From positions 37,398 through 101,397 of the forward strand of contig RHPI01000193.1 of assembly GCA_009103225.1 (NCBI GenBank): a stretch of 64,000 nucleotides of DNA, written 5' to 3'. A program made the position numbers and the translations under genes. Numbering within the stretch: position 1 is the first letter of the stretch; the number at the start of each line of letters is the position of its first letter. The notes beneath the pieces are model-generated. The model was not told where the DNA came from. It searched no databases and saw only the letters and a list, made by a program, of their open reading frames with translations. Below, one piece after another: positions 35,707 to 47,529 of this stretch. This DNA comes from Chlorokybus atmophyticus. Its lineage: Eukaryota > Streptophyta > Chlorokybophyceae > Chlorokybales > Chlorokybaceae.

Positions 35707-37800
35707 GGAGAGTCCTATTTCGTCTTGTTCTACACGTCCTCAAGCGCACGCTAGCACGCCAGCTCAACTCACCCACCTCACGCCCTCTGCGAGCGTCACG
35801 GCATTGCGGCGCATTGCCGCAGCCGGCAGGTCAAGATGCGGTGCACAACTCTGGATGGGCGGTGGTGGCGTTGTTTGTTGTTTGCGCGGTCTGTTAGGGT
35901 TAAGATTTGCATGTGTGCAAGGGGTGGAAGGGGGAAAAGCAGGGGAGCATGCGCGTGTCGGGAGGGCCTCTCAGCCCAGTCACTCCTTGTAAAGGGCTTC
36001 AAATGTGGGCTTGGGCAGCAACGACAACAAGTTCAACGTTCGCAACCCAGCGGGCGTCATGTCAGTTGCATGTGGATAGAGGGGGTAGTGGTAGCTGTAG
36101 TAGCTGTTGGCGCTGTCGTTGACAGCCTCAGTATCTTTATTTGTTCGTTGCTATATCGGACGCTTTCTGTCTGAAAAATTTTAGTTGCACCCCACGCCAG
36201 TCATGCATATTGCCTGCCTGTTGGGCACTGCGTGCACATCAACCAATGCCTGGTACGCGTACAACAAATGAGGAACAACAACAAGTTACGCGTTGTCTGA
36301 CATAAGACGCAGAGTGGAATGCGAATGCATGCATTGCAACAGTAATCTTCCACTGTACTTGTGGCACCATTGAGAGGGCTAAGTGTTACAGTAGGGGCTT
36401 GTGTTGAAACAATATGCCCTTTTAGCAGTTAGCAAGGCAGCACAAGAATAGAGCTCGTGCTTTACCTGATATTCATGCACATTATGTTGTATTCCTTGTA
36501 ATGTACAGCTTGTACAACTCGCATGTGCGTGCATTGCACACATCATAACAAAGGAACAGGAAGGGCTGCATGTGGGCATGCGCCTTCTGTTTGCACAGTT
36601 GGTGCAGCACACGCGGGCGCACACGCAAGTATGCATAAAACCGCCTGGTGGTTCTGTGCTGGCCATCTTGCGTTCCAAACTCCTGTTGTACAACTCGCAT
36701 GGGTGTGTGCGCACACGCAAAACATGTGCGCGAGACAAACTTTATGTTGGTAGGACAGTATACTTATACCTGTACTTACAGGTTGGTTGCAGCAACCATA
36801 AATGCTTTTGACGTATACGCGCGCACGTGCTCGCACATGTGCAGACACACGCACGCATATGCATAAGGTATAAGTCGTAGGGCAAAGAAGCAATCCAATT
36901 GCATGCACACCTTTGCGCACACATACACATGCATGCACGCACATGTGAGCATGCGCATGCATGCGCATGGGCCAAGCACACAAGATGACATTGGCTGGTC
37001 AATGCTGTCTCGCAGGACGCTACTCTAGCGGGGGTGGAGCCTTGCTTCTACCTAGCAACTCGCGCGTTGCTTTTCTGGGATTAGGGCCTTAGGTATACAG
37101 CGTTGAGATCTAGGCTGAAACCGCTTGAATGCCCATCTCAGCAACCGTGTATGTTACAGTCTAATGATGCAGAACTCAGACTGTCAATACGTCGTTTTGG
37201 ATGCACAAAGTAGCAGCGTTGTTCACATATATTCGAAAGAGTTCTTCATCTCCAAATATAGCTATAAATATAGTTATCTCCAATTGTTGTTTTCATTCGG
37301 GGCTGCTTTTACCTAGCTACACAATCACATCACGATTATAGGGAAATGGAGGGGATCATTTCTAGGTGAGGAGCGGGCTTTTGACTGCGGCTCACCTCTG
37401 CTCTGCTACCAATGCTGCTGAGGGGGCCAGCACCATGCGGTTGCGTCCTGCCTTGTTTGCTGGTTGGTTGTTCGGCTGACTAAATGACCAACTCCAGCGT
37501 GCTTACTACCCGCCCCCACCATAGGGGGTTTGTAACAATCCCAACCCTAGCTTTAATGTCTGGGCTACACACTCGCAGCGCCCACTTCACGCTGCCTACT
37601 TACAGGTGTTGATGTTGTTGTTAAACTTGCAGTTGTTCTACCACGCGGTCCGTGCAACATTCATCACATGACAAGTAGTATGTGGGAGGTGTTCACCTTG
37701 TCGCAAACAATGCCCTCACAATTCCCCTTGAGCAATGTGCGAGTGAAAACGGATGGATGTGCGGCATAGTTTCGGTACTATAACACTAATTATGGTGGAA
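35707..37800. other. Spacer, no gene seen
   Basis: Short ORFs only. 36590-36970 is rich in alternating purine-pyrimidine runs (CACACGCACGCATATGCAT-like), which spawn false ORFs of Cys/His/Ala. No RNA gene recognised. Confidence 0.5.
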
Positions 37801-37816
37801 AGTATTCAAGGGGAGA

Positions 37817-38035
37817 TTGCAAACAATCGAGGAGACAACAACCAACCAACCATCCAGAACATATGTGCCGCATATGCTGAGGCACATGCTGCATGTCATA
37901 TACTTCAACTCAAACTATGCATCTGAGAGCGGAGGTGCAATCAACATAGACGGTCGGTATTGCGATAGTGTTGCAAACATCACCATCAGTAATACTTTCG
38001 AGTTCAATCGTGCTCAAAGCGGGGGTGGTGTTTGA
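37817..38035 (+). pseudogene. Fragment of a Pmp-type beta-helix repeat protein
   Basis: A 72-codon open stretch whose second half reads IYFNSNYASESGGAINIDG and FEFNRAQSGGGV. FxxNxAxxGGA(I/V) is the repeat of chlamydial polymorphic outer-membrane proteins and of the large parallel-beta-helix proteins common in algae and other protists. Only two repeats are present and there is no membrane anchor or plausible extension on either side, so it is either a leftover of a decayed gene or one exon of an unresolved gene. The stated start is not supported by context. Confidence 0.45.
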
Positions 38036-38572
38036 ATAAATGCGCTCCCCTTTCACCGCTCCTTGAGACAGACCAGATCGGACCAGACCAGCTGCGCTCA
38101 ATAACACCCCTGTCCACATGTAAGCACGTGCATACACAATATCACTGACGCACAGATCACACACAAGCACGCCCCGCATTGTTTGTAAAGAGTGGGTAAG
38201 GTACATAGCCCGGTGATCGAAATGTGTTAAGTAGATGATTATGTGTGGTTGACATACGTTTGTTGGTGTGCATCGTATTCAAACGTGTACTGCACTGTTG
38301 CATGCACGCAATAGCGTCTGCGATTGCCTGTATCTGGACAAGGCATCCTGGACATACAAGACAGATGTACAAAGCACGCAATCGTACACAAGACCAGGCT
38401 GTGCAGATATATTTACGCACTGCTGAACTCCAGACACGAAAGGTCTCCAAAAAACATACAATGTGTATGTGGTTCACATGTTACGAGATGACAACATGTC
38501 TACACAAAGATCATCCAATATATCAGCTTCTACCGTTTTGACTAGTTCGAGTTTCCTCTAAAAACAGCAGGC

Positions 38573-38625
38573 AGGCGAGCGAGCGAGCGAGCGAGCGAGC
38601 AGTCAGCAGCAGCAGCAGTGGTGTT
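38573..38625. repeat. (GCGA)n and (AGC)n microsatellites in the RBCS 3' flank
   Basis: GCGA tandem units followed by CAG units just downstream of the RBCS stop codon (minus strand). Confidence 0.9.
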
Positions 38626-38628
38626 GTT

Positions 38629-39415
38629 TCAGTAGTAGTTCCTGCCCTGGTTCATGTTCTGGTTCATGCCCTGGTTCTGCTGGTCGGGGCGCTGGACAAT
38701 GAAGCCAGCGCACTGGACCTGGCGCTGGGCGTCGAAGCCAATGACACGGATGAAGGCGTTGGGGTAGCTGCGCTTGGCCTCGCCAATCTCCTGGAGCACC
38801 TGCTGGGAGTTGGTGCAGCCAAAGAGGGGCAGCTTCCACATGGTCCAGTAGCGGCCGTCATAGTAGCCTGGGCCAGAGTTGTACTCGCGTGTGACAAAAC
38901 CCTCGTGGTCGAACTCGATGCAGGGGATCCAGCCCTGCTGGAGGAGGTAGTCGATCTGCCTGGCGATGCCGTCGGCAGAGAGAGGGGGGAGGTAAGACAT
39001 GGTCTCGAACTTCTTGTTGTTGAGGGGGTTCCACACCTGACACAAGAGGATCACGGTGAGGAGAAAGCACTGGGCTCCGCCAATGCAAGCTGCTAGCGCA
39101 GGCACAATGAGACACTCAACCACCACACGCATTGAGCACAGACGACTGGCACATCCCACACTACTAGTACATAGCGTTCACACCTAGCACACAACAGCAC
39201 AAGCACAAGCACAGCAACCAGCAGCCGCCGCCTCCTACCTGCATCATGGAGACTGTGGCTCCATTGGAGACTGTCCTCTGGCTGAATGAGGCGGGTGCCT
39301 TGCCGAAGGTTGAGGCGGCGCTCTTCCTGAGGCCGGTGAAGCCAGCGACGGGCTTGGCCGACACCGAGGCGACAGCGGCGGGGACCACGGCGGCGGCGCT
39401 GCTGATGGCGGCCAT
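38629..39415 (-). CDS. RBCS: Ribulose bisphosphate carboxylase small subunit, chloroplastic
   Basis: Two exons, 39239-39415 and 38629-39036, giving 194 residues; the intron is 202 bp with GT-AG borders and phase 0. Residues 1 to about 57 are a chloroplast transit peptide ([20 protein letters not shown], rich in Ala/Ser, ending before [13 protein letters not shown]). The mature chain shows the family signature: [45 protein letters not shown] and [18 protein letters not shown]. The product joins eight large subunits encoded in the chloroplast to form the CO2-fixing enzyme of the stroma. The loop before YYDGRYW is short, as in land plants, not the long chlorophyte form. The intron lies after Met-Gln of the mature protein, the land-plant position. 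An unusual C-terminal tail, [18 protein letters not shown], extends past the normal end. Confidence 0.97.
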
Positions 39416-39654
39416 GATGCTAAGCAGATAATGAACTGATGCCTCACGATGGCTCGAATGCACTTTATGTACTGCCTGTCCTAACCGGTTAATCTTGACT
39501 GTGGTTCGCCAACTGGCTGCTGGCCAGCCCGGCTAACCGTCTACGTAACCGTGCTTGACGGTGGAAGTCACTAGAGTCTAGTGATATTCTTGAAGCGTTG
39601 ACAGTTATCAGCTGTCATACAGGCAACAACATGAAGCCTCGCAAAAATGTAGCA

Positions 39655-39682
39655 AAAAAGCGGCCCGCGCGGGCCGCTTTTT
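39655..39682. repeat. Perfect 28-bp GC-rich palindrome flanked by A and T runs
   Basis: AAAAAGCGGCCCGC followed immediately by its exact reverse complement. It looks like a bacterial intrinsic terminator but sits about 240 bp upstream of the RBCS start in a nuclear gene context. Confidence 0.9.
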
Positions 39683-39689
39683 GAGACAG

Positions 39690-42300
39690 GAGCCCTACTC
39701 TCAGTCCTAGGCTGGAGCCTCCAGTTTCATGAAAAGCTGTGGCCAGTCGCTCCGCATGCATTATCCCCACGCCGCCAGCCAGCCAGGCTGGGGGCCGCCC
39801 GCGGCCCGCCGGTTACTTTCTTAAAGGACTTCAAGATAACGTCAGGCTTATCTTTAACCTAATTATTTCAAGAGCAATGGGTGGCCAGCTAGGCACCTAG
39901 AGCCTGCCGTCGATCTGCGGTCAGTGGCATGCATACTTCATAGATCCACTTTCACTGACTACAGAAGTTGTGGATAGACCCAAGTTGAGCTATTGTCACT
40001 GACCAATTTGGTAGCGCCCGCATCATGAAAGCACACTGCAGTCTTCCCTCGTGAAGTGCATGTCCTCGGGAAACGGCGGACATGCAAGCATCGAGTTCAT
40101 GCGCACTCGTTATGTGCATAGAAATGCAATCTCGTTCCTTATGCATGAGTGATGCACGTATAGGTGCTATAGGAGTATGCTATAAGACTTTATTTCTAAA
40201 GTTATGCAATTTAGCATTATGCATCTGGTAAATCTGCCTGACTATGCAACAAATCCATAGTGCCGAAATGAGCTCAACTTAACCATGATTGGTACCGAAA
40301 GTGGCTCACGATTGTAATTAACATAACATACTTAATAAATATATTACAATTTGTTGTATTGCATGTCACTTAATTGTAACATCATACATGTACTGCACGG
40401 ATAAACTAGAGGGTATGTAGCTTGTAAAATCTATTGTTAAAGTCAATACATGTGCGATTGTGGCAAAGCTGTTGACCTTGCAAATGGATGTGTGCATTCT
40501 TTATGCATAAGCTTGGCAAATTTTTTATTTCCCTATTGAACTCTTTAGCTTGTATACGCCTGAACTAGTTTATGTGATGTGTTATAATCACAAGTATATT
40601 ACTTTAATGCGTTACAAAGTACTTACAGTTAAAATTACTGTGTAAATATATATACAAAATGTGTGATTAAAGCCTCATAACATTGAGCATTATGTATTTA
40701 TTTTGATGTAGTCAAAACACATTATAGGGTTGTGTAATTGTACCATATGCGCACAAGCTCATCAACTATGTGTGCTCCCATTTTAATGTCATACCCTTTG
40801 AAAGAGAAACTGTATATTCAATGTATACATTTGGCGTATATATCAATGTATGCGTGACATGTTCAAATGCATGTTTTTACATATGTCAATGCCACTTTAG
40901 TGTGCTCCTGACTTGTTATCAGCTGCATATTCATTTTCGGGTTAGTGACTAGCTGTATTGCAAGCTTAAGAATATACTTAAATGATGGCCTTTCTAATAC
41001 TATATATGTAAAGATAATGATCTGCTAGCTTGATCTCGTTTGCAACCCCTTGGGTCAGGGCAAAGTCAAGGTCACTTTTTGGTTATGCCGCGGCAGTTTG
41101 AATGAAAGGCAAAATTCTTGCTTTGAGCTCACGCTTAAACCAAGAATTGACCCTACACCTTGCTTTTATGAAGCTAACGCTTGTCTAATTGACATCAAGT
41201 CGGCCACCTTTTTGCTATATTAATGTTGTTGTCGCAATTGTAACCTTCGCTTGTTACAAGCTATTCCATTGCTTTACATGCATGACTGTGCATTATCATA
41301 CCTGTTTGACTATATAACATGTGCATGCTGCTTGGCAATCTTATCTCAGGGGTAGCTTAGAGCCGCATCATTTGTCTTTGTTGTTTGTTTGTACCGAGGA
41401 CAGCCTTAAGCGTTTGCCGCAATCCTTGATGTGACGCCTACCACAAGCTTACCTTGCATCGCATAACACAAACACCTGAAGCTAATGCATGTGTTGAAAG
41501 ACAATGCACATGCACATGCGCATGTGTACACAAAATGCAAGTGATGTATGCTGATGTGATTAAAGTCCCCTCCATTTTATCCTTTGCATCCATTTCTTGT
41601 CATATTCGCTACTTATCACATCGTTGACTGCTAATGGCATATATTGTGATTTCAGTTCATCATGATATTCGGAACACGTTGTACCGATGCAAGGTGTCGC
41701 ATGTCAATGATTTTAATACAAGCTGATTATGACAAGACATGCGTGATTTCCTTCACGTTTCTCAAAAAGCCTAGGTATGTGCACAACCAATGACTGCTTA
41801 GGATGTTGAGAGGGTGACTAATATAATCGGGCTAGTCCTCAGACTTGCCCGCCCCCCCTCCCTCTCTCTCCCTCCCTCCCTCCCTCTCTCTCTCTCTCTC
41901 TCTCTGCCTCTCTCTCTCTCAACGCGCGCGCTCGCGCGCTCGCTCACGCTCTCGTTTTCTTGCTCTCACTCTTGCGTGCGCACGCGAGCGCGCGTTGGCA
42001 TCACGCGCACGCCGATGGAATGATGCCAAGGAGTGGTGGCAGCTCGCATGAAACCGCTATTGTGCTTGCATCGTCAAACTATGTACTGAGACACATAAAC
42101 AACCGAAGGGCAACTGTTCTCAGGAGAAACCACGTCGCATCCTCCTCGTTGCACTGCAAAGTTGACTGCCATTGACACACTATACACAACAGCAAGCAAG
42201 CCTACCTGCGTTTGTTTACTGTTTGCTGTTGCAGCACAACATGTGCAGCAAACGGTTCTGTGACTAGGAAGTTCATAAGTTTCAAACGGACATCATGTCA
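39690..42300. other. AT-rich spacer with a CT tract, no gene seen
   Basis: 39840-41800 is AT-rich with only short ORFs. A CT-rich tract lies at 41850-41930, followed by CG-rich alternating sequence. Nothing else recognised. Confidence 0.5.
41850..41930. repeat. (CT)n / (CCCT)n tract
   Basis: Long polypyrimidine run of CCCT and CT units. Confidence 0.95.
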
Positions 42301-42339
42301 CACATGCGGTTGTTTGCAATTCACCTCGAAGGGTTGCAA

Positions 42340-43198
42340 CTACAACCCGGTGGGCATTGCTGGTGGTTCGGCTGCATTGTCTTCATGATGTGTGGTTGCA
42401 GGCAGGGGAGGGGGGCTTGCCTCCATTGCGTTTCCTGTTTCAGCTGCAACATCTGCTTGATTGTGCTCTGCTGGACCCAAAGGCTGACTGGCGTTTGTGT
42501 CGGGTTGCGTGGAAGCTGATGGTGTGTCTTGCAAGCCACTGGCTTCAGCTTCTCCTCCTGTCTTTATGCGCTTGGTTCGCTGCTCTTCCTGCTGCTGGGC
42601 TTGCTCCTCAGCCTAAACCACAACAGCAGTGCAGTTGTAGGCACGACTGTGTGCTCAAGCACCATCACCATTTGCTACTGCAAGCATGCAGCTGCGCAAA
42701 GCTCAAGGAAGTACGCCTCATAGCCAAGTTGCATACTGAGGGGGCAATACCAAATAAAGCCCAGACTGACTGCTATGCCACGCATGCAGCTAACAAACAG
42801 CACAACTGGCATTCTGTGACGGCCAACGAGCACCCACCCACCCACCCACCCACCCACCCTACCTGTTCTGCTGCAGCGGTTGATCTGGTAGCCACTCCCG
42901 CCCGTCGTCTGCTCGTCACCGGCACAAACGCCGGCTTCCCACCCCCAAGTGAGCTTGATCCCAGCCCCCCTCCTCCTCCTCCTCCTCCTCCTCCTCCCAG
43001 CTGTGACGGCGCCGGCACCCACACCGGCAGCAGCAGCCCCTGCGTCCTGTACGGGTTGGCGGCTGCCAGGCTGGGCGGCCTGGTCCACTTGCGCTCCCAG
43101 CGCCTGACACGGCCGACGAAGGTGGCCTCGGCGCCGGAGCGAGTGCCACGCTCGGCACGGGAAGCCCTCGCCGCCAACCTCGTCGCCGCCCCCTCCAT
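42340..43198 (-). CDS. BCL7-like protein (putative SWI/SNF subunit)
   Basis: Two exons in phase 0, 42863-43198 and 42340-42612, give about 202 residues. The donor is CAG|GTAGGG and the acceptor TTTAG. The N-terminal part carries RASRAERGTRS, GRVRRWERKW and, some 15 residues later, PVWVPAP. Animal BCL7 proteins and their plant counterparts (BDH) share an N-terminal domain with the core VRxWEKKW followed by KWVPV, so this is the best match I can name. BCL7-type proteins are small subunits of SWI/SNF chromatin-remodelling complexes in the nucleus. The rest is low complexity: a Gly run (minus strand of the (CCT)n tract), then EEQQAQQQEEQR, TKRIK and an Asn/Ala/Pro-rich acidic tail. The frame is also open 20 codons upstream to an earlier ATG (43258). 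The C-terminal exon has no family signature, so the identification rests on about 25 residues. Confidence 0.62.
42831..42999. repeat. (CACC)n and (CCT)n simple repeats
   Basis: CACC units at 42831-42860 fall in the intron, and CCT units at 42966-42999 encode the Gly run of the BCL7-like protein. Confidence 0.9.
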
Positions 43199-43319
43199 GC
43201 TGAATGCTGCACGTGGGGCAAAGGAAGGACGGGGAGCAAGCCGCTCTCCTGCTCTCAAAGCCCTAAGCTCTGAGGGTCTTTTTCTGATTGTTGCTCCTCA
43301 CATGAGCATGGAATAGTAT

Positions 43320-44400
43320 GCGAGCGTTGAGCCGTTTGGCCGGCGTTTCAATCGTTGGTGGACATGACAACAACAATGTGGAGCATTGCGTGTGTGGGAG
43401 CTAATCTTAAGCAGAGGGGGGGCTGTTTATCTATCTCTTTTGTCTTGCTCGTTCATGCAACTCCTGGCGCCCTGTTCTTGGAAGTTGCGCACTTCACTAC
43501 AAAACCAAGAGGAGAAAATTGCTGGCGCTGACACCTTGAAGGCATAATCATCGGCTTAATTATCGGCTTAATTATCGTTGATACGTTGCATGTCTGCTTG
43601 CACTGTCGTTTACTTTTGCTACAGGTGTGTGTCACACCGTGTGACTAACACCTGCTAGGCATTGTCTTGTGTACACGCCTTCTCTTCAAGCTACTCATAT
43701 CTGTCGCAGGCCGTTGTGCACCTGACTCTATGCATGGCTGGTTGTCACTTGCATGCCACTACGAGCTATGAGTCTAGTGTAGCTATGAAGACATGTGCTA
43801 GCAGATGCTAGTGTTGGGGTTAGGGTTAGTGCCTATGCTGCAATGCAGTCACAAAAGCCAATTGTGCTAGTGACTTCTTCACATGTCAACCTCTTGTAAT
43901 GCCATGCAGCAGTGAGCTAGCACTACAGTGCGTGTTTTGTATGGTATCAAACTGCCGGTCAACTCAGCGTGCAGTGAGTATACTTGAATGGGGATTTGTT
44001 AATTTACAACAAACACAGACAGTGACAAGCGCTGGCTCCACCATGTTGCAATGCTGTGGATAACAACTCATCACCAAGTACAATTCCTTAATGGAGGGCT
44101 GTCTGAGTCTGGCTTCATCTCCCATGCGATTAACAGCCCGAAAAGCGTTCAGACAGAAAGCATGAGCGCATTGCAGCACGCACTCAAGACAAGTGTATCG
44201 CAAACCCTACTTGTTTTATTCAGACACCAATAATCAGCAACAATGAATAAGGTAAAACGCTATGCTACTGCCTGCTGCAGCACAGCGCCAACACCAGCTG
44301 CTAGGGGGCGCGCGCGCGCGTGCGTGCGTGTGTGCGCGCGCTCTCACAAGCTGCTGCAACCGGGTGGAGGATGGAGTGTGTGTTTGGTACTAGTAGTACA
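43320..44400. other. Spacer, no gene seen
   Basis: Only short ORFs. Alternating CG/TG tract at 44308-44345, prone to Z-DNA. Two adjacent TTAGGG units near 43815 are too few to be telomeric. Confidence 0.5.
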
Positions 44401-44425
44401 GCTGTGGTGATGGTGAGGACCCGCT

Positions 44426-47333
44426 CTAGAACTTGACCTTCATGAGGACAGGGTTGAGGAAGATAGGTAGCAAGAAATGTCCTGCGGTGAGTATGGCGAG
44501 TGGCCCGATGGCGTAGAAGGATTGGATGTTGTATGGCACACCCAATGGGAGGTAGTAAAGTGCTCCTATCATGATGGCTGTGAGGATGGTGCAGATGTAC
44601 ATGCCTCTGTATCCAGCAACAGTGACCTTAACCTCCTGGAAGAAGTTGCTCTTCTTGACCTCCTTGACAGTGGATGTCCACTCCATCTTCAGTTGAAAGA
44701 GGTGTCCAACAATGGCTGTGAGGAGGTGGAGACCAATGCCATTGAAGAAGAGGAGGAGCTGGAAGGTGTGTTGGAACTCCTTGAACATACCACGCAAGAG
44801 AGAGGTGTGGCTGAGTCTGTACTTCAATATGCCCAGGGCGATGGGGTTGATGATGCCGAACAGGATGATGCAGAAGAAGGCAATGTCAATGGTGTGGATG
44901 ACCTCCTTGGCCCAGAGACCATTGTAGGAGAAGTTCCACATGAAGTAGTTGAACAGCACGGCGATGGGTGAGGTGGCCATGGCGAAGTAGGTGCCCAGGT
45001 AGGCCAACAAGTTGTACTTGTAGTAGAGTGGGACTTGTCTCGTCTTGAAGAAGCGACGGATGACAGGTGAGAAGGGCCCGCGCGTGATCCATTGAGAGAG
45101 TGGGTTGAAGAGCAACTCACTGCTACCGAAAGCATACTTCTGAAAGCGAGTAATCTCATCGTGGCAGGTGAGAGAGAGCCCCTCCTTGAAGTTGGGTCCT
45201 GTATATGTCACATAGCGACCAATGTATCCCTTGCTTTGCATGCGTAGAGACATGTCAAAGTCCTCAGATACGTGGCTCTCAGACCAGAACTTGGTTGCTC
45301 CATCCTCTCCATCAACAAAAGCCACCTCACGGATAGCGGACCAGCGTAAAAAGGCGTTGTGTCCAACAAGTGGTGCTGGGTCCCCTCCACTAGATGCAAT
45401 AACAACAGCCACCTTGTAGATAGTGTTGGTGAAGTGGGCAATGGCATCCTCCCAGTAGTCACCCACGACCTGCATGGGTGAGGTGAGGTGCTGCGTGAAG
45501 GCCACCTCGGGTGAGAGCATCAGCTCAGATACAGAAGGCAACATGCAGTCCTCGGGGATACGTGTGTCGGAGTCAATGAGCAAAATAAACTCGCCAACGC
45601 GCACGTCACCGCCCATCATGAAAGCGTGGTCATCCTCCTCAAGGATTTCATGAAGAGCCTTGCCCATGTATTTGACCCCACCCAACCGCTCAGTGCGCTC
45701 CATCACTCTCAAGGATGTGGACAAACAGAAGTTCATGTTGGATGCCTTCTTGAACCTGCCTTTTCTCCCAGCTGCGGGCCGAGCAACGAAGCCAATGTTG
45801 TGCATGCGGTAGTAGGCGATGCGTCGGTTGCGCTCCTTGCGTGGTACCAACATCAACCCATCATCATTGATGAACACATTGACTCTCCCACCTTGCTCCT
45901 CATAACGCCTTGCCGCAGCCATGACAGACTCCAGTGTGGGTTGCAAGACCACAGCAAAGCCCTCTTTATAAACAGGCATCTGCACTGTCACCATAGGCAA
46001 AGGCGCCTCCGCACTCGCTTGATAAGGCGGCGGCGCTATCGCAGAGTAGTATTTACTGTTCTGCTCCACGTGGGCGATGGGACCAAAGGTGCATATGATG
46101 GATAGGAACACCACATTGGCGCCGAAGCCCATGAAGAAGGCTATCCATGGGAAAGCCAAGAAGTGGAGGCAACGGAACCAGCGGCCGTCATCAAGACTGT
46201 ATCGGATGTATCTGAAGCCCCATGCGACGAGGATTACTGTCACCAAAAGGGCGGAGCAGCAACAAATAACCCAGTTCATGCGACGGACAGGACGCTCAGC
46301 AGACCAAACAGCCTTCGCTTGCTTGCGCTTGCCCTTGGCTGCCTCCTCCTCCTGAATACATACACGCGCGTGCATCAGACAATAGCATCGAAGTCTCATC
46401 AGCACAATTCGCATACACCACATGAACAGCGGATGCATCAGACAGGCAAGCAGACAACAGACTGGCATTCGCATTTGCACGAGGTTGTAACCCAGACCAG
46501 TGCACAGCGGATCAAAGGATGCAGCAAACAGGCATACAAGGAGACATTTCACTACAACATGACTCAATGCAGGTGACTGCGCTGACCTCTTCTGGCTCGA
46601 CTGCCTCTGTCGCTCCTGCCTCTCCCTCTGCAGGCATGCCTCCCTCTGATGTTGGCGATGTGGCCCCCTTCTTGTCTCCATCGCCGGTCACGTCATAGAC
46701 GTCATACATGTCGCTGTAGAGGTCGTCGTGGTCAAAGCCGTACAGGTGCCTGGTCCTGGCCGCCATTGCAATAGGGTCCTCCTTCTCATTGTTGAAGGAC
46801 TTGTTGTTCTTCTTGTAGCCGTCGTCGTCGTACCCGTCATAGCTGGCCTCCGAAGCCACGTAGCCTCCACTGCCATACTTCTTGTCCTTGGCGCCACCAT
46901 ACTTGTTGTAGGACTCGGTGCTGGTGGGTGCGACAGCGGCAGATCCACCTCGCCTGGCCTGGCCTGCTGCTAGCCTGGTCTGACCTCTGCTCCATCTCTC
47001 GTCATCGCTGTCGCCGTTGTTGTTGCCGTTGATGTCGCTGATGGGCAGGCGTGTGTTGGACGGGGCGTTGTTGTTGTTGTTCCTGGCTCCTCCTGGGGCA
47101 GTGTTGGTGAGTGAGGCGACACGCAGTCTGGCGCCGCCTGGTGCGACGGCAGTGGCGGCGGCGTTGTCCTCCTCCATGATGTTGAGCCTGGCCGGGGAGG
47201 CGGCGGCGGGACCACCACCCCCACCACTCTCCTCCTCCACTCTCAGCCTGGCATTGCCGGGCCTGGCGCTGCCGCCAGCGGTGCTGCCACCTCTCCTGAG
47301 CTTGATCTCCTCATCTGCCCGGTTGGGGGCCAT
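44426..47333 (-). CDS. Processive family-2 glycosyltransferase (cellulose/chitin-synthase-like membrane protein)
   Basis: Two exons, 46587-47333 and 44426-46351, joined in phase 0, give about 890 residues. Residues 1-249 are a low-complexity, Asn/Gly/Asp-rich cytosolic region with many Tyr-Asp pairs and no recognised domain. Membrane helices lie near 274-298 and 310-340. The GT2 core begins at about 371 (VTVQMPVYKEG) with INDDG (Asp412/413), the metal-binding DSD (509-511), the catalytic SEDFD (about 611-615) and then FQKYAFGSSELLF (Gln653), where cellulose and chitin synthases have QxxRW. Five further helices follow to the C-terminus. It should use a UDP-sugar to build and extrude a polysaccharide across a membrane; the sugar cannot be told from sequence. 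The FKEGLSLTCHDE, QKYAFGSSELLFNP and RGPFSP motifs resemble a GT2 group I know best from fungi. The start at 47333 was chosen because sequence upstream is simple repeat, although the frame stays open. Confidence 0.88.
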
Positions 47334-47400
47334 CGCCTCGGCCACCACCACGGCCTCCGCCGCCGCCGCCGCCTTCACCCACCGTGATGCTATTGCTACC

Positions 47401-47455
47401 GATGAGTGAGTGAGTGAGTGAGTGAGGCTTGCTGCTGCTGCTGCTGCTGCTGTGA
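47401..47455. repeat. (GAGT)n and (CTG)n microsatellites
   Basis: Tandem GAGT then CTG units directly 5' of the glycosyltransferase gene (minus strand). Confidence 0.9.
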
Positions 47456-47529
47456 GGTCGTCGTACCAAATTGGGCGCACGTGACTTGGGGTTGCCCGTA
47501 AAAGGGTTGACTCCCACAAACACGAGAGT

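Noticed and set aside
36379-37002. Several overlapping ORFs rich in Cys, His and Ala
   Set aside because: They arise from alternating GTGC/CACA repeats and are open in several frames on both strands.
43810-43830. TTAGGG-like telomere repeat
   Set aside because: Only two adjacent units; no array.
47334-47519. N-terminal extension of the glycosyltransferase
   Set aside because: Frame is open but is made of Ala and Ser-Leu-Thr-His runs encoded by CTG and GAGT microsatellites; the ATG at 47333 is the better start.
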